Position numbers and translations under genes: made by a program | Assembly (NCBI GenBank): GCA_041743425.1 | Contig: JBGTMS010000041.1 | Span: forward strand, 22,512-86,511 | Reading direction: 5' to 3' | DNA from: JTS-RE37 sp041743425 | GTDB taxonomy: Bacteria; Bacteroidota; Bacteroidia; Flavobacteriales; Flavobacteriaceae | Length of the DNA stretch: 64,000 bases | Shown: positions 36,178-45,491 of the stretch, piece after piece | Layout: every line of letters starts with the position of its first letter | Numbering within the stretch: position 1 is the first letter of the stretch | The notes under the pieces: generated by a model | What the model saw: only the letters and a program-made list of their open reading frames with translations | Told to the model about the DNA's origin: nothing | Databases searched by the model: none

Positions 36178-37775
36178 TATTCCAGTACCAGAAATTCGGT
36201 ACCCAGTGGCGGCATCGCAGTGATAAGCTTAGGAATAAGTTCGGTACCCAGCTCAAGGTACATTTCTGAAAAGTTAAGCTGTCTCTCCTGAAGTGATTTG
36301 TCAGGAAAGAGTGCATTCTGAAGGGAGGCGATACGAACCACCTGATCCTTTAATTTTCGGCGCTGGGCTTTCAGCAGCCTCTTTTCGAGTTTATCCAACC
36401 CATTTTTCTGCCTTACTTCCTGCGCTCTGACGGCGCCGAGAAAAGAAGCATCTGTAAGGGAAGCCAGGTCATAGAGATCCTGAAACTGTTTATCCAGCAT
36501 CTCTTTCTGGGGCGTAAAATCGATCTCAATGTTGGAGATTTCCCGAATCTTTTTATTGATCAGACTGCTTTGAGGTAAGAACAGATCGGCTTCAGAAATA
36601 TTCAATTGAGCCATTTTCCGTTTCTGTTTTCCGGAGAGCAGCAAGGCCGAATTCCGCAGCACCAGGATCGGAAAACAGATCCCCATCGCGTTAAAGACAG
36701 ATTTCATTTCCAACCAATAGGCAATCTCACCTCCGCCACCTACATAAGCCAGGTTGGGCAGGATTACTTCCTGGTAGACCGGGCGTGACATTACATTGGG
36801 GCTGAATCTTTCAGGATGCGCTTCCAGCTCTTCGAGCAAAGCTTCCTTGGAAAATTCCTTTTCTGTATTTAGTACAAAGTAGATGCCCTCACTTTCCACA
36901 ATGCGTTCCCTGGAGTCTTCAGAGAGATAAAAATAACTGATCTCCCTTGGTTGCACCTGAATTTTATAATTTCCCGGAAGCTGCTGTAATGTCTCTGCCG
37001 TCTTCCCCGCCTCCAGGTGGGTCAGCTGATCAAAGATGTCTTTTTTCATGTATGGCAGCATCAACCGTTTGAGGTCTTTGTCGTCACCGTCCAGGATGAC
37101 CAACCCATAGCCCCCGAACATTTCATTTACAAGGTATCGGGTAGCCGATGCGAAGTTGTCATGTTGTAAATAGGCATTCGAGAACATGTTTTTCAGTACC
37201 TCGGCGTTCTCGCCTTTCCCCAACTCCATTTCGAGGAGGTGGAACATATTGCCCAGCCCCTTGGTATCCATTTTCCCGACCGCTCCGCCAGGATTACGTG
37301 TCCACTGTAGTTTTTTTCCTCTGAAGTAAAAATGGTTGATCTCCTCCAGATCATGATCTTCGGTCGCCATCCAGAAAACAGGTATAAATTGTTGTTCAGG
37401 GTAAGCCTTTCCAAGCTCGGTACACAGGTTGATAGTTGTAACAATTTTGTAGAGGAAATAGAGAGGTCCGGTAAAGATGTTGAGCTGATGGCCGGTAACC
37501 ACAGTATATGACTCATCATTCTTCAATAATTCAATGTGCTCCCTGGTCTTTCCGCTGACTGCTACCCCTGCATTCTGTGACAATAGTACCTTGTGCAGCA
37601 CCTTCCGATGTTCTTGGGAGAAATTGCCTCGCTTTTCATCCATCTGTCCTTTAAATTCCTCAAGAGTGGGAAAGCGGTTGTAAAAGGGCCGAAGATGCTT
37701 GCTTTTAACCAGATAATCGCAAATGAGATCCGAAAAATAGCCAGTACTTCGGAAAGGAATTTGAACAACGTCCAT
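36174..37775 (-). CDS. bshC: bacillithiol biosynthesis cysteine-adding enzyme BshC
   Basis: A 533-residue protein matching BshC, the enzyme thought to join cysteine to glucosaminyl-malate in the last step of bacillithiol synthesis. Recognisable stretches are FFPVFWMATEDHDLEEINHFYF-like (here IPVFWMATEDHDLEEI), VVTGHQLNIFTGPLYFLYK and PNLAYVGGGGEIAYWLEMK, plus a C-terminal coiled coil (KLEKRLLKAQRRKLKDQ). Its presence implies that the organism uses bacillithiol as low-molecular-weight thiol, as many Bacteroidota do. MDVVQIPF at 37775 is the likely start. bshA and bshB are not in the window. Confidence 0.95.
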   Translation of the reverse strand: MDVVQIPFRSTGYFSDLICDYLVKSKHLRPFYNRFPTLEEFKGQMDEKRGNFSQEHRKVLHKVLLSQNAGVAVSGKTREHIELLKNDESYTVVTGHQLNIFTGPLYFLYKIVTTINLCTELGKAYPEQQFIPVFWMATEDHDLEEINHFYFRGKKLQWTRNPGGAVGKMDTKGLGNMFHLLEMELGKGENAEVLKNMFSNAYLQHDNFASATRYLVNEMFGGYGLVILDGDDKDLKRLMLPYMKKDIFDQLTHLEAGKTAETLQQLPGNYKIQVQPREISYFYLSEDSRERIVESEGIYFVLNTEKEFSKEALLEELEAHPERFSPNVMSRPVYQEVILPNLAYVGGGGEIAYWLEMKSVFNAMGICFPILVLRNSALLLSGKQKRKMAQLNISEADLFLPQSSLINKKIREISNIEIDFTPQKEMLDKQFQDLYDLASLTDASFLGAVRAQEVRQKNGLDKLEKRLLKAQRRKLKDQVVRIASLQNALFPDKSLQERQLNFSEMYLELGTELIPKLITAMPPLGTEFLVLEY

Positions 37776-37794
37776 GAAAAGCATTAAGTCCGTT

Positions 37795-37829
37795 CAAAGA
37801 TAAAATTCTACTTTTTTTCAATTCCCAAA
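37795..37829 (-). promoter_or_regulatory. candidate promoter for bshC
   Basis: On the minus strand TATCTTTG (37802-37795) is a perfect TAnnTTTG match 19 bases before the start codon. A TTTG (37829-37826) lies 23 bases further upstream, at the long end of the accepted spacing. Confidence 0.5.
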
Positions 37830-38011
37830 AATTCGTTAAGATAAAGGTTGTCCTCGGCTGCGTCTATAATTCCGGAAAGGACCCGGGTATTTATTCATTT
37901 GATCGAAATCTCCAGTCCTTTGAACGGCATTACCCTGTATGGACAAAGAATCAGTTCCCGGAATTGAATTACATTCCTTAGCTTTGATTTTTTCAATTGA
38001 AATGACATTTT

Positions 38012-40465
38012 ATGAAGCTATTACTAAGGTATATCGCGCTTGCCATCAGCATTACCAGCACGGCTCAGGAATTGAAATCTCCTTCCGCTTTTCTCGGTTA
38101 CGAACTGGGAACCCGTTTCACACGGCACCATGAGGTGGTGGACTATTTTAATTATATATCTGAAGCAGCCGCAGACAGGGTACAGTTTCATGAATATGGC
38201 AGGACCAATGAGCATCGACCGTTGGTGGTGGCCTATGTGAGCACCGCGGAAAATATGGCCCGTCTGGAAGATATTCGCACAGCACACCTGAACAGCACCC
38301 GTGGAGGCCCTTCCGGCACCAAGGCGATCGTCTGGCTCGGGTACAATGTACATGGCAATGAAAGTGTCAGCACGGAGGCTTCCATGCAAACGATCTATGA
38401 GTTACTTACGTCAAAACAAGCGTATCTGGAAAACACGGTAGTGATCATTGATCCTTGTATCAATCCGGACGGAAGGGACCGCTATGTGAACTGGTACAAC
38501 CAGTACAAGAACACCCCCGGCAATGTGGATCCCAACAGCAAAGAACACCATGAAGGCTGGTGGAATGGAAGGAGCAACCACTACATGTTCGATTTGAATC
38601 GGGACTGGGCCTGGCTTACCCAGACAGAAAGCCGTCAGCGCCTGAAGGAATTTAATAAATGGCTTCCCCATATCCATGTCGATTTCCATGAGCAGGGGGT
38701 AAACAATCCCTACTACTTTGCGCCTGCAGCCGAACCTTTTCATGAAGTTATTACAGATTTTCAACGCGATTTTCAGGTACTTATAGGTAAGAACCATGCC
38801 AGATATTTTGATGCCAACGGTTGGTTTTATTTCACCAAGGAGGTGTTTGACCTCTTCTATCCCAGTTACGGTGACACCTACCCTACTTATAACGGAGCCA
38901 TAGGGATGACTTATGAGCAGGGGGGAGGCGGAGACGCAGGGCTGGGCATCCTGATGTCGGGCGGGGATACCCTTACGTTAAAGGATCGTATTGCACATCA
39001 TCTTACAACCGGGCTTTCTACGGTAGAAGTTGCCGCAGCCAATGTTGATAAACTAAATACTGAGTTTATCAAATTCTATTCTGATCGGGACTTCAATTAT
39101 AAAAGTTTTGTCATGAGCGGTAACAGGGATCACCTGGACGCGCTCGCCCGGCTGCTGGATCAGCATGAAATCAGCTATTCTTCCGTCCGTCCAGGTACTC
39201 AAAAGGGATTCGATTATAAGAGTGGTAAAACCGGGAGCCAGAAGACCGGCAATCAAGGCATGATCGTATCTACCGACCAGCCAAGGGGTACTCTGGTCAA
39301 AGTACTTTTTGAACCTAATGCCCGCTTGAGTGATTCGCTGACCTATGATATTACAGCATGGTCCCTTCCTTATGCCTATGGTCTGGAGGCCATCGCATCG
39401 GAAACTGTAGTGAATGGAGAGACGTATGAAAAAGCCGAAGTCCGGAAGATCGTCCCGGAGGATAAGGCCTATGCCTATCTCACCGATTGGAACAGCATGG
39501 ATGACGCGCGATTCCTGGCGGAACTTCTAAAGCATGAGGTGCGTGTGCGCTGTGCCCAACGCCCGTTCAGAATGGACGGAAAATTGTACGACCGGGGTTC
39601 CCTGATTATCACCAGAGCAGATAACAAGCACCTCTCCAATTTTAAAGGCATTCTGGCAAAAGCTGCCTCAGCTCACAGGCAAGATCTTCAGGCAACCTCA
39701 ACCGGCTTCGTGGAGGGTGGGAAGGATTTTGGTTCCGGATATGTGGAACTGGTGCCCAATGTTACTGTCGGTGTACTTGCAGGAGGGCCAACCTCTACCC
39801 TTCGTTTCGGCGAGATATGGCATTTTTTTGAACAGCAACTGCACTATCCTGTCAGTATTCTTGATGCGGAATACCTGGAAGAACTGGACCTCTCTAAATA
39901 TCAGGTGCTCGTGCTTCCGGATGGCACGGATTATTCAACATACATGACAGAAGGATTAAGAGGTAAACTAAAAGGTTGGGTCAGCCAGGGCGGCCGTCTG
40001 ATCGCCATGGGGGGTGCAATCAAAAGTATCGGGGGCGAGGACGGTTTCGGGATCAAACTCAGGGAAAGTAGCAAGGACACAACAGTCACCGAAGTAAAAT
40101 CATACGAGCTGACACAGCGGGAACAGATTTCGAATGAGATCACTGGGGCTATTTTCAAAACAAGAGTAGATCCTACTCATCCTCTGGCATACGGTTACGG
40201 GGAGGCGTATTACAGCCTGAAACTCGGGGGCGACAATTTCGACTATCTTTCAGAGGGGACCGTGGCCTATCTGGAGGACACACCACGTCCGGTGGCCGGA
40301 TTTGCAGGTAACGGCGCTTTGAAAAAATTGGGCAGGACCCTGGTCTTCGGAGCAGAAAGCCATGGTGAAGGTCAGGTGGTCTACCTGGCAGATAATCCTT
40401 TGTTCCGTGGGTTCTGGGAGAATGGTAAACTATTTTTTGCAAATGCCCTGTTCCTGGTCCATTGA
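38012..40465 (+). CDS. secreted M14-family zinc carboxypeptidase
   Basis: An 817-residue exported metallopeptidase. After a short signal peptide (cleavage near STAQ) comes an M14 domain: GYNVHGNESVSTEA (zinc His and Glu), DLNRDWAWLTQTESR (substrate-binding Asn-Arg) and IHVDFHEQGVNNPYYFAP with the third zinc ligand. The catalytic Glu region is YPTYNGAIGMTYEQGGGG. The C-terminal part (about residues 580-815) resembles a class I glutamine amidotransferase-like domain (YQVLVLPDGTDYSTY, LKGWVSQGGRLIAMGG), common in the large M14 peptidases of Bacteroidota. It likely trims peptides in the periplasm. Confidence 0.92.
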   Translation: MKLLLRYIALAISITSTAQELKSPSAFLGYELGTRFTRHHEVVDYFNYISEAAADRVQFHEYGRTNEHRPLVVAYVSTAENMARLEDIRTAHLNSTRGGPSGTKAIVWLGYNVHGNESVSTEASMQTIYELLTSKQAYLENTVVIIDPCINPDGRDRYVNWYNQYKNTPGNVDPNSKEHHEGWWNGRSNHYMFDLNRDWAWLTQTESRQRLKEFNKWLPHIHVDFHEQGVNNPYYFAPAAEPFHEVITDFQRDFQVLIGKNHARYFDANGWFYFTKEVFDLFYPSYGDTYPTYNGAIGMTYEQGGGGDAGLGILMSGGDTLTLKDRIAHHLTTGLSTVEVAAANVDKLNTEFIKFYSDRDFNYKSFVMSGNRDHLDALARLLDQHEISYSSVRPGTQKGFDYKSGKTGSQKTGNQGMIVSTDQPRGTLVKVLFEPNARLSDSLTYDITAWSLPYAYGLEAIASETVVNGETYEKAEVRKIVPEDKAYAYLTDWNSMDDARFLAELLKHEVRVRCAQRPFRMDGKLYDRGSLIITRADNKHLSNFKGILAKAASAHRQDLQATSTGFVEGGKDFGSGYVELVPNVTVGVLAGGPTSTLRFGEIWHFFEQQLHYPVSILDAEYLEELDLSKYQVLVLPDGTDYSTYMTEGLRGKLKGWVSQGGRLIAMGGAIKSIGGEDGFGIKLRESSKDTTVTEVKSYELTQREQISNEITGAIFKTRVDPTHPLAYGYGEAYYSLKLGGDNFDYLSEGTVAYLEDTPRPVAGFAGNGALKKLGRTLVFGAESHGEGQVVYLADNPLFRGFWENGKLFFANALFLVH

Positions 40466-40485
40466 AGTCCTGGAAGATATGAAGC

Positions 40486-41529
40486 TCAATAGAGCATAAA
40501 GGAGGCAAATACGATCCCGAAAAAAGCTATGGGGAGAATGATGAGCATATAGACAAATCCGATGACATTGGCTTTCACTATGGCCCCCAGCCAGCTGCTG
40601 CGATAGAAATTGCGCAGGGCGAGAATCAGGTACAGCATGAATGACAAGAAGATAATGAATTGCAGCCATCCGGGAACAGAGAACATATAATTGGCAATGA
40701 TCATCGCGCAAAAAGTGGTAAACATAAAAGTGAAAAAATAAAAGCTGAACACCATATGATATGCAAAATTCCCCCTCCTCCAGTAGAAAATCTTTAATAG
40801 AATGGCGAATAATGGCATCAGCAGGAACATCGCAATAGGAATGGTATCGTAAAAACTCTTCAGTAAACCACCCCCGCGCAATTCATAGAGTTTGAGCAGC
40901 TGGGTATAAAAACGTCTGGTCATGGCTCCCGCATCCTCTTTCAGCCCCATGGCTTTTAATTTATCAGGCAGTGATGCCCCTGCGACTATGAGGGAATCCA
41001 CCGAATCCCTGGTATCACTGAGAATATCAGGAATTTTATTGTTGGAGCCCATCAGGGAATCTATTTCCTTCAAATCCTTATCGGACATCCTGGTCACTTT
41101 CTGGTTGTCCTTTAATGCCTTTCTGGCCCTATCGATACCTGCAGAATCCGGAGCAAGGTTGAGCGTATCGCGATGAACGCGCTGGTCAAAATTTTTCCTG
41201 AGTGCCTGGCTTACCGAACTGTCCGCTTCCCTAACACTAAATGAAAATAGAAAGAAAAATACCACAGAAATAAAAAGATAGAATTGGGCGGGATGAAGAT
41301 AAGAAAGGCGCTTTCCGTCTACAAAACGTCTTGCAAGAACCCCAGGTTTAAACATGAGCGGGATAAAGCTTCTGAAAAAGCGGGCATCCACAGAAAAGTA
41401 ATTGCTGATGGTATTGCTAAAGAGCACCCCAAAGGTCAGGTCGGCCACCGCCTGCCCGCAAACCGGACAGAAAGCATATGAGGGTTCTATGGTTGACCCA
41501 CAGTTTTTACAGGCATTGGTTGGTGCCAT
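40486..41529 (-). CDS. DUF3667-like membrane protein with N-terminal zinc ribbon
   Basis: A 347-residue protein that begins with a zinc-ribbon (CKNCGSTIEPSYAFCPVCGQ, four Cys) followed by about five membrane segments: one after LARRFVDGKRLSYLHPAQFYLF, and four at the C-terminus. A soluble, charged middle (about residues 105-215) separates them. This is the arrangement of DUF3667 proteins, common in Bacteroidota and of unknown function. MAPTNACKN at 41529 is taken as start because the zinc ribbon is normally at the very N-terminus. It converges on the M14 peptidase gene. Confidence 0.8.
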   Translation of the reverse strand: MAPTNACKNCGSTIEPSYAFCPVCGQAVADLTFGVLFSNTISNYFSVDARFFRSFIPLMFKPGVLARRFVDGKRLSYLHPAQFYLFISVVFFFLFSFSVREADSSVSQALRKNFDQRVHRDTLNLAPDSAGIDRARKALKDNQKVTRMSDKDLKEIDSLMGSNNKIPDILSDTRDSVDSLIVAGASLPDKLKAMGLKEDAGAMTRRFYTQLLKLYELRGGGLLKSFYDTIPIAMFLLMPLFAILLKIFYWRRGNFAYHMVFSFYFFTFMFTTFCAMIIANYMFSVPGWLQFIIFLSFMLYLILALRNFYRSSWLGAIVKANVIGFVYMLIILPIAFFGIVFASFMLY

Positions 41530-41941
41530 TGGTAAAGGTTTGAATAAAATTACAAAAAGAAAGCACATTTCCATGGGAAGTTTGAATAATGGGATGGTTT
41601 CCGCCGATCTATTTAAAGATCCGTGGTCTTGCAAGGCCATTTACAGAACCCGGGCAATATCAGGGTAACAGCTTTTAAGTAAGAAATCCGCTGCTTGCTC
41701 CATTATGAGTGTCAGTCTGCCGAATACATCAACAGCTAAGGTGAAGCAATACCCCCTAAAATGCCGAATAACCCCTACATTTATTTGGGATCATTTCCTA
41801 AATTGAAAAATCAATGAGATATTACACCCCGGTATCTGAGTTGAGAAATTAACAAATCACAAATGATTTTGATAATGTTATTCCGTAATGTAATACGCAA
41901 AGCCTGAAACTGAATAAAATCGATATTCAATAGCAATAAAT
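41530..41941. other. 412-base intergenic region
   Basis: This divergent gap between the DUF3667 and RidA-like genes should hold both promoters. It becomes AT-rich toward the RidA-like gene. I see no clear consensus promoter, repeat or gene remnant. Confidence 0.4.
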
Positions 41942-42469
41942 ATGAAACACCCAGCCAACCCGATCAAACAATTGACCTTTTTTGGAATTCTCTGTTCCCT
42001 GAACTTTGCAGTTCAAGGTTGTAAACAACATGAACACGAAGCAAAGGAGGAAGTTGAAAAAATAACAAAATTAGATACCGAACAACCTGAATATTTTCTT
42101 TTGCGGCCTGAAGTTGAAAAAGCCTTTGGATATTCACATGCAGTAAAAATTGGAAATGAGATTAAAATTTCCGGGGCGGTAAGCATGGACAATGAAGGAA
42201 ATCCAACTGCCATTGGTGACATGGAACAGCAGATGAAAAATTGTTATGCCGATCTGGAAAAAATATTAAAATATTACGGGTGTTCATTTGACGACGTCAT
42301 TGTTGAAAATGTGCTGACCACCAATATGCCTTTATTTCTTGAACATGCGAATTATAGAAATACCATTTATAAAAAGCATTTTCCGACCGGCTCCTGGTTA
42401 GGTGTTAAAGAGTTGGCTTTTCCTGAATTTATGATCGAAATAGAATTAGAGGTGCATAAATCCGAATAA
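41942..42469 (+). CDS. exported RidA-like (Rid family) lipoprotein
   Basis: A 175-residue protein with a signal peptide and a lipobox-like VQGC (Cys about residue 27), then a RidA/YjgF fold: IKISGAVSMDNEGNPTAIGDMEQQMKNCYADLEKILKYYGC and ELAFPEFMIEIELEV. Cytosolic RidA deaminates reactive enamines and imines using an Arg in a PARS-like segment; here the matching position reads PTGSW, with Gly for Arg, so classical deaminase activity is unlikely. The gene opens the plus-strand series of small accessory genes. Export and missing Arg together suggest a different function. Confidence 0.83.
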   Translation: MKHPANPIKQLTFFGILCSLNFAVQGCKQHEHEAKEEVEKITKLDTEQPEYFLLRPEVEKAFGYSHAVKIGNEIKISGAVSMDNEGNPTAIGDMEQQMKNCYADLEKILKYYGCSFDDVIVENVLTTNMPLFLEHANYRNTIYKKHFPTGSWLGVKELAFPEFMIEIELEVHKSE

Positions 42470-42790
42470 GTGGTACTAGAACCATTTGTAACTAATTAAT
42501 TGTATAAATACACCGCGCTATATACTCCCTTTAGGCACCTAGTGTTACTGATTAAGAGTTAAACTTCATAATTCCGGACACTCAGGGTAGATTTCCTATG
42601 TCAGCATCAATTTGTCACATATTGTTTACTGAGATCAATTATCTCATATGTTCCCATTTCCTAAATTTTTCTTAGTAATGGGTGGACATTAAGGGAATCA
42701 ATCTCTAATCACTTCTTTTTAAGGACCAATAAAAAACTGTAACATTTTCCCTTCGGCCGCGTCCAAATTGTATTATACATAGTTTTAATA
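42470..42790. other. 321-base AT-rich gap
   Basis: No gene is supported. TGAGAT (42630-42635) and ATCTCA (42641-42646) form a six-base inverted repeat with a five-base spacer, operator-like in size. Nothing else is recognised. Confidence 0.3.
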
Positions 42791-43234
42791 ATGGAAATAG
42801 CCCAATTTATTCGAAATCTTTTCAGGCCTTCCTCAAAACATAAAGGTGTCTGGCCGATTAATGTTTATGTACTGAAACTATTTTTTTTACTGATGTTTCT
42901 ATTTGTAGCCAGGGACGCATGGACGGTACTATTAAATCACAAAGGACATTGGAACCCGGAAATTGCGGTTGCATGGTGCTCAATAGCTGCATATACCACC
43001 CTTTCCGGATTGGGAATTTTTCACACTTTGAGAATGTTACCCATTATGCTCTTTATGATTTTTTATAAAAGTCTTTGGTTATTTTTTGTGGCCTACCCTT
43101 TGTGGTCCGGTGGAGCACTTGCAGGATCAGAGGCCGAAGGCTGGGCCCAAACCTTTGGACTGGTGATAATTCCAATCATTTTTACTCCCTGGGTATATGT
43201 TTTTAAAACCTACATTCTTGGAAGAGCCATGTAA
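42791..43234 (+). CDS. small four-helix membrane protein, unknown function
   Basis: A 147-residue protein of no family that I recognise. It has about four hydrophobic segments: near residues 27-47 (LKLFFLLMFLFVARDAW), 55-75, 83-103 (MLPIMLFMIFYKSLWLFFVAY) and 118-138. There is a basic N-terminus (RNLFRPSSKHK), and no cysteine or catalytic motif. It stands alone between a RidA-like gene and arr, with gaps above 200 bases on both sides. Confidence 0.7.
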   Translation: MEIAQFIRNLFRPSSKHKGVWPINVYVLKLFFLLMFLFVARDAWTVLLNHKGHWNPEIAVAWCSIAAYTTLSGLGIFHTLRMLPIMLFMIFYKSLWLFFVAYPLWSGGALAGSEAEGWAQTFGLVIIPIIFTPWVYVFKTYILGRAM

Positions 43235-43391
43235 TGAAAATCGTCTGCGGAATTGATGACATAGTTTTATGATTTTAATTTTGCCGCTCAAAATCAATAC
43301 CATCCACCTAGGTCCAGCATGTTTACTTTTATAAAATATCATTCTCTCATCCTGTAATTTTAAGCCATCTATCGCTACAAAATCAAATTAA

Positions 43392-43399
43392 TACCTTTG
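43392..43399 (+). promoter_or_regulatory. candidate -7 promoter element for arr
   Basis: TACCTTTG is a perfect match to TAnnTTTG and lies 52 bases before the arr start. A -33 TTTG is not visible at the expected distance. Confidence 0.4.
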
Positions 43400-43451
43400 T
43401 AGATCTTCATAAAAGATAACCCGGGCAGAGAATAGCATAATCACCAGTCAT

Positions 43452-43904
43452 ATGGCAGCCATGAAATCTAAAATCAGTAGTAACAAATCGACACCAACTT
43501 ACGACTCAGGTTCAGATAAGTTATATCATGGTACCAAGGTCAATTTTACAGTGGGAGACCTGATCGAACCCGGTTTTAATTCGAATTATGGTAAGCAGAA
43601 GAAGGCTTCTTATGTTTACCTGACAGCCACTCTGGATGCGGCCGTGTGGGGGGCAGAACTTGCCCTGGGCGAGGTACCCGGAAGAATTTATATCGTATCG
43701 CCCACAGGCCCTTTGGAAGACGACCCTAATTTGACAGACAAGAAGTTCCCGGGGAACCCTACAAAGTCATACCGCTCCAGTCACGCGCTTCGTGTGACTG
43801 GCGAGGTGAAGGATTGGCAGGGGCATTCGGAGGAGCAACTTTTAGCCATGAAGGATCATCTTAAACACCTTAAGCGACTGGGTATTGAAGCCATCGATGA
43901 ATAA
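43452..43904 (+). CDS. arr: rifampin ADP-ribosyltransferase
   Basis: A 150-residue protein closely matching the Arr family, which inactivates rifamycins by ADP-ribosylating the C23 hydroxyl using NAD. The hallmark segments are YHGTKVNFTVGDLIEPGFNS, GKQKKASYVYLTATLDAAVWGAELA (NAD site), GRIYIVSPTGPLEDDPNLTDKKFPGNPTKSYRS and the C-terminal VKDWQGHS. The length is a little above the usual 135-145 residues because of a short N-terminal extension. Environmental Arr genes are widespread; resistance here is predicted, not shown. It lies 64 bases before a DUF2200 gene. Confidence 0.95.
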   Translation: MAAMKSKISSNKSTPTYDSGSDKLYHGTKVNFTVGDLIEPGFNSNYGKQKKASYVYLTATLDAAVWGAELALGEVPGRIYIVSPTGPLEDDPNLTDKKFPGNPTKSYRSSHALRVTGEVKDWQGHSEEQLLAMKDHLKHLKRLGIEAIDE

Positions 43905-43968
43905 GCAATAGGTTGAAATGACAATTGAAGGTTATTGACCGGACCTATTTATCAATATAAAAAGTCCT

Positions 43969-44319
43969 ATGGAAAACACGCGTGTATATAAAATGTCCTT
44001 TGCGAGTGTCTACCCGCATTATATCCAAAAAGCGGAGAAGAAGGGTCGTTCAAAAGAAGAGGTAGATAGCATCATTTATTGGCTGACAGGATATGATCAA
44101 AAATCTTTGCAGCAACAAATCGATAAAAAAACTGATTTTGAGGACTTTTTTGCGCAGGCTCCAAAAATGAATCCCAATGTGTCAAAAATTACAGGGGTCA
44201 TATGCGGCTATCGTGTGGAAGAGATAAAAGATCCTCTAATGCAGAAGATACGTTATCTGGACAAGCTGATTGACGAATTGGCAAAAGGCAAGGCCATGGA
44301 GAAGATCTTTCGGGCGTAG
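43969..44319 (+). CDS. DUF2200-family protein
   Basis: A 116-residue cytosolic protein of DUF2200, recognised by RVYKMSFASVYPHYIQKAEKKGR, IYWLTGYD and the C-terminal MQKIRYLDKLIDELAKGKAMEKI. Function is unknown. It is complete and follows arr on the same strand, possibly in one transcript. Confidence 0.88.
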   Translation: MENTRVYKMSFASVYPHYIQKAEKKGRSKEEVDSIIYWLTGYDQKSLQQQIDKKTDFEDFFAQAPKMNPNVSKITGVICGYRVEEIKDPLMQKIRYLDKLIDELAKGKAMEKIFRA

Positions 44320-44457
44320 CGGGGGTAAATTGAGCGGTATCGGTGCTGTATAGCCTGAATAATATTACCTGGTGTAACAGCGATTAATAGCCTCTATGGG
44401 GTGACTCAGGCATGCAGTATTCCCATTCCGTTTTGACTTGAAGTTATTGCCCTGTGA

Positions 44458-44741
44458 GCCCAATTCAGAACTATGGCAGAGACTTATGACGACATGAATT
44501 TTACGCCCCTTATTTAAAGTCGATAAAAGCCGAGACTTTTATTATTCATGGGGACAGAGACGAGTTTTTCCCGGTAGGTATTCCCGTTCAGTCATACAAA
44601 TCAATACCAAATTCCTACTTGTGGATTGCGCCAAACGATGGTCACATACCTTTGGGAATGGATGGCGATGACGCTGTAATGTCTCAGGCTTTTATAAAAG
44701 TAATGATGGAATTTATGTCTGGAAATTGCAGCAGAGGCTAA
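44458..44741 (+). pseudogene. C-terminal remnant of an alpha/beta hydrolase, frameshifted
   Basis: About 90 codons of the C-terminal end of an alpha/beta hydrolase survive. The first part reads MAETYDDMNFTP from 44473; a one-base loss in the C run at 44496-44499 then shifts the frame, after which YLKSIKAETFIIHGDRDEFFPV and SIPNSYLWIAPNDGHIP follow to a stop at 44739. HGDRDEF carries the catalytic Asp and NDGH the catalytic His. No nucleophile elbow or N-terminal part is found upstream (a TGA lies at 44455), so most of the gene is missing. The rest of the gap (44320-44457) holds nothing I recognise. Confidence 0.8.
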
Positions 44742-44823
44742 TGATGAGAGAATTGTCGGCACCTTTAACAATCACTTTTAGGCAGACCAGGCGGATAATT
44801 CCTGATAAAAAGATAGCATTAGA

Positions 44824-45264
44824 ATGAAAATCGCAAAAATTCAGGAAAGTAATTTCAAAAAATTAATTGGAAAATGGATCACAGAGGGTCGGATATTGAA
44901 AACAGATTCCAGCCCCGAAATAAGTATTAAGGGAAGTGATTCTTATGAAATCATTCTCGACGGCTTTTTCATGCTCCACAAAGCAGACGTATATATTGGT
45001 TCTGAAAGGAATATAACGCATGAGTATATGGCAATAGATCATTTTGGCGGTCGGGCCGTGCTATGGCATTTCAATAATCAGGGTTCAGCAGGGTCTATGA
45101 ATGCAACTTTAAATGGGGGCGATTTAAGTATTAAAGGCGACTCGCTAAGATTTGATGGGCAGTTCAGCCATGACGACAACCAACTCCGGGGAACCTGGGA
45201 AAAATTGAATGTCCAAAAAAAGTGGGAGGCATTTTTAGTAATTAAACTGACAAGATCTGCATAA
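44824..45264 (+). CDS. DUF1579-like small beta-barrel protein
   Basis: A 146-residue protein with the feel of lipocalin-like/DUF1579 proteins: KLIGKWITEGRI near the start, GSDSYEIILDGFFMLHKADV in the middle and LRGTWEKL near the end. There is no signal peptide. Members are uncharacterised but often occur in mobile gene pools and as single genes, as here. The family assignment is by pattern memory and moderate. Confidence 0.68.
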   Translation: MKIAKIQESNFKKLIGKWITEGRILKTDSSPEISIKGSDSYEIILDGFFMLHKADVYIGSERNITHEYMAIDHFGGRAVLWHFNNQGSAGSMNATLNGGDLSIKGDSLRFDGQFSHDDNQLRGTWEKLNVQKKWEAFLVIKLTRSA

Positions 45265-45491
45265 ATTTGAAATGGTAATGCCATGGTACATCAGGAGAAA
45301 AGCTTCTGAGAATTATAAAGTTATCAGGGCAGATTACAGGGAATATATTCGAACTACATGCAAGCTTTGGAATATTTAAACTAGAAACGCTGGCTCGGTC
45401 GACAACCGAAACGTGTTACCTGAAGCGTAAACACAATTATAAATATCGCCCTATGTTCGCCTTTGTCGGTACCACTAACTTCAGACCTGCA

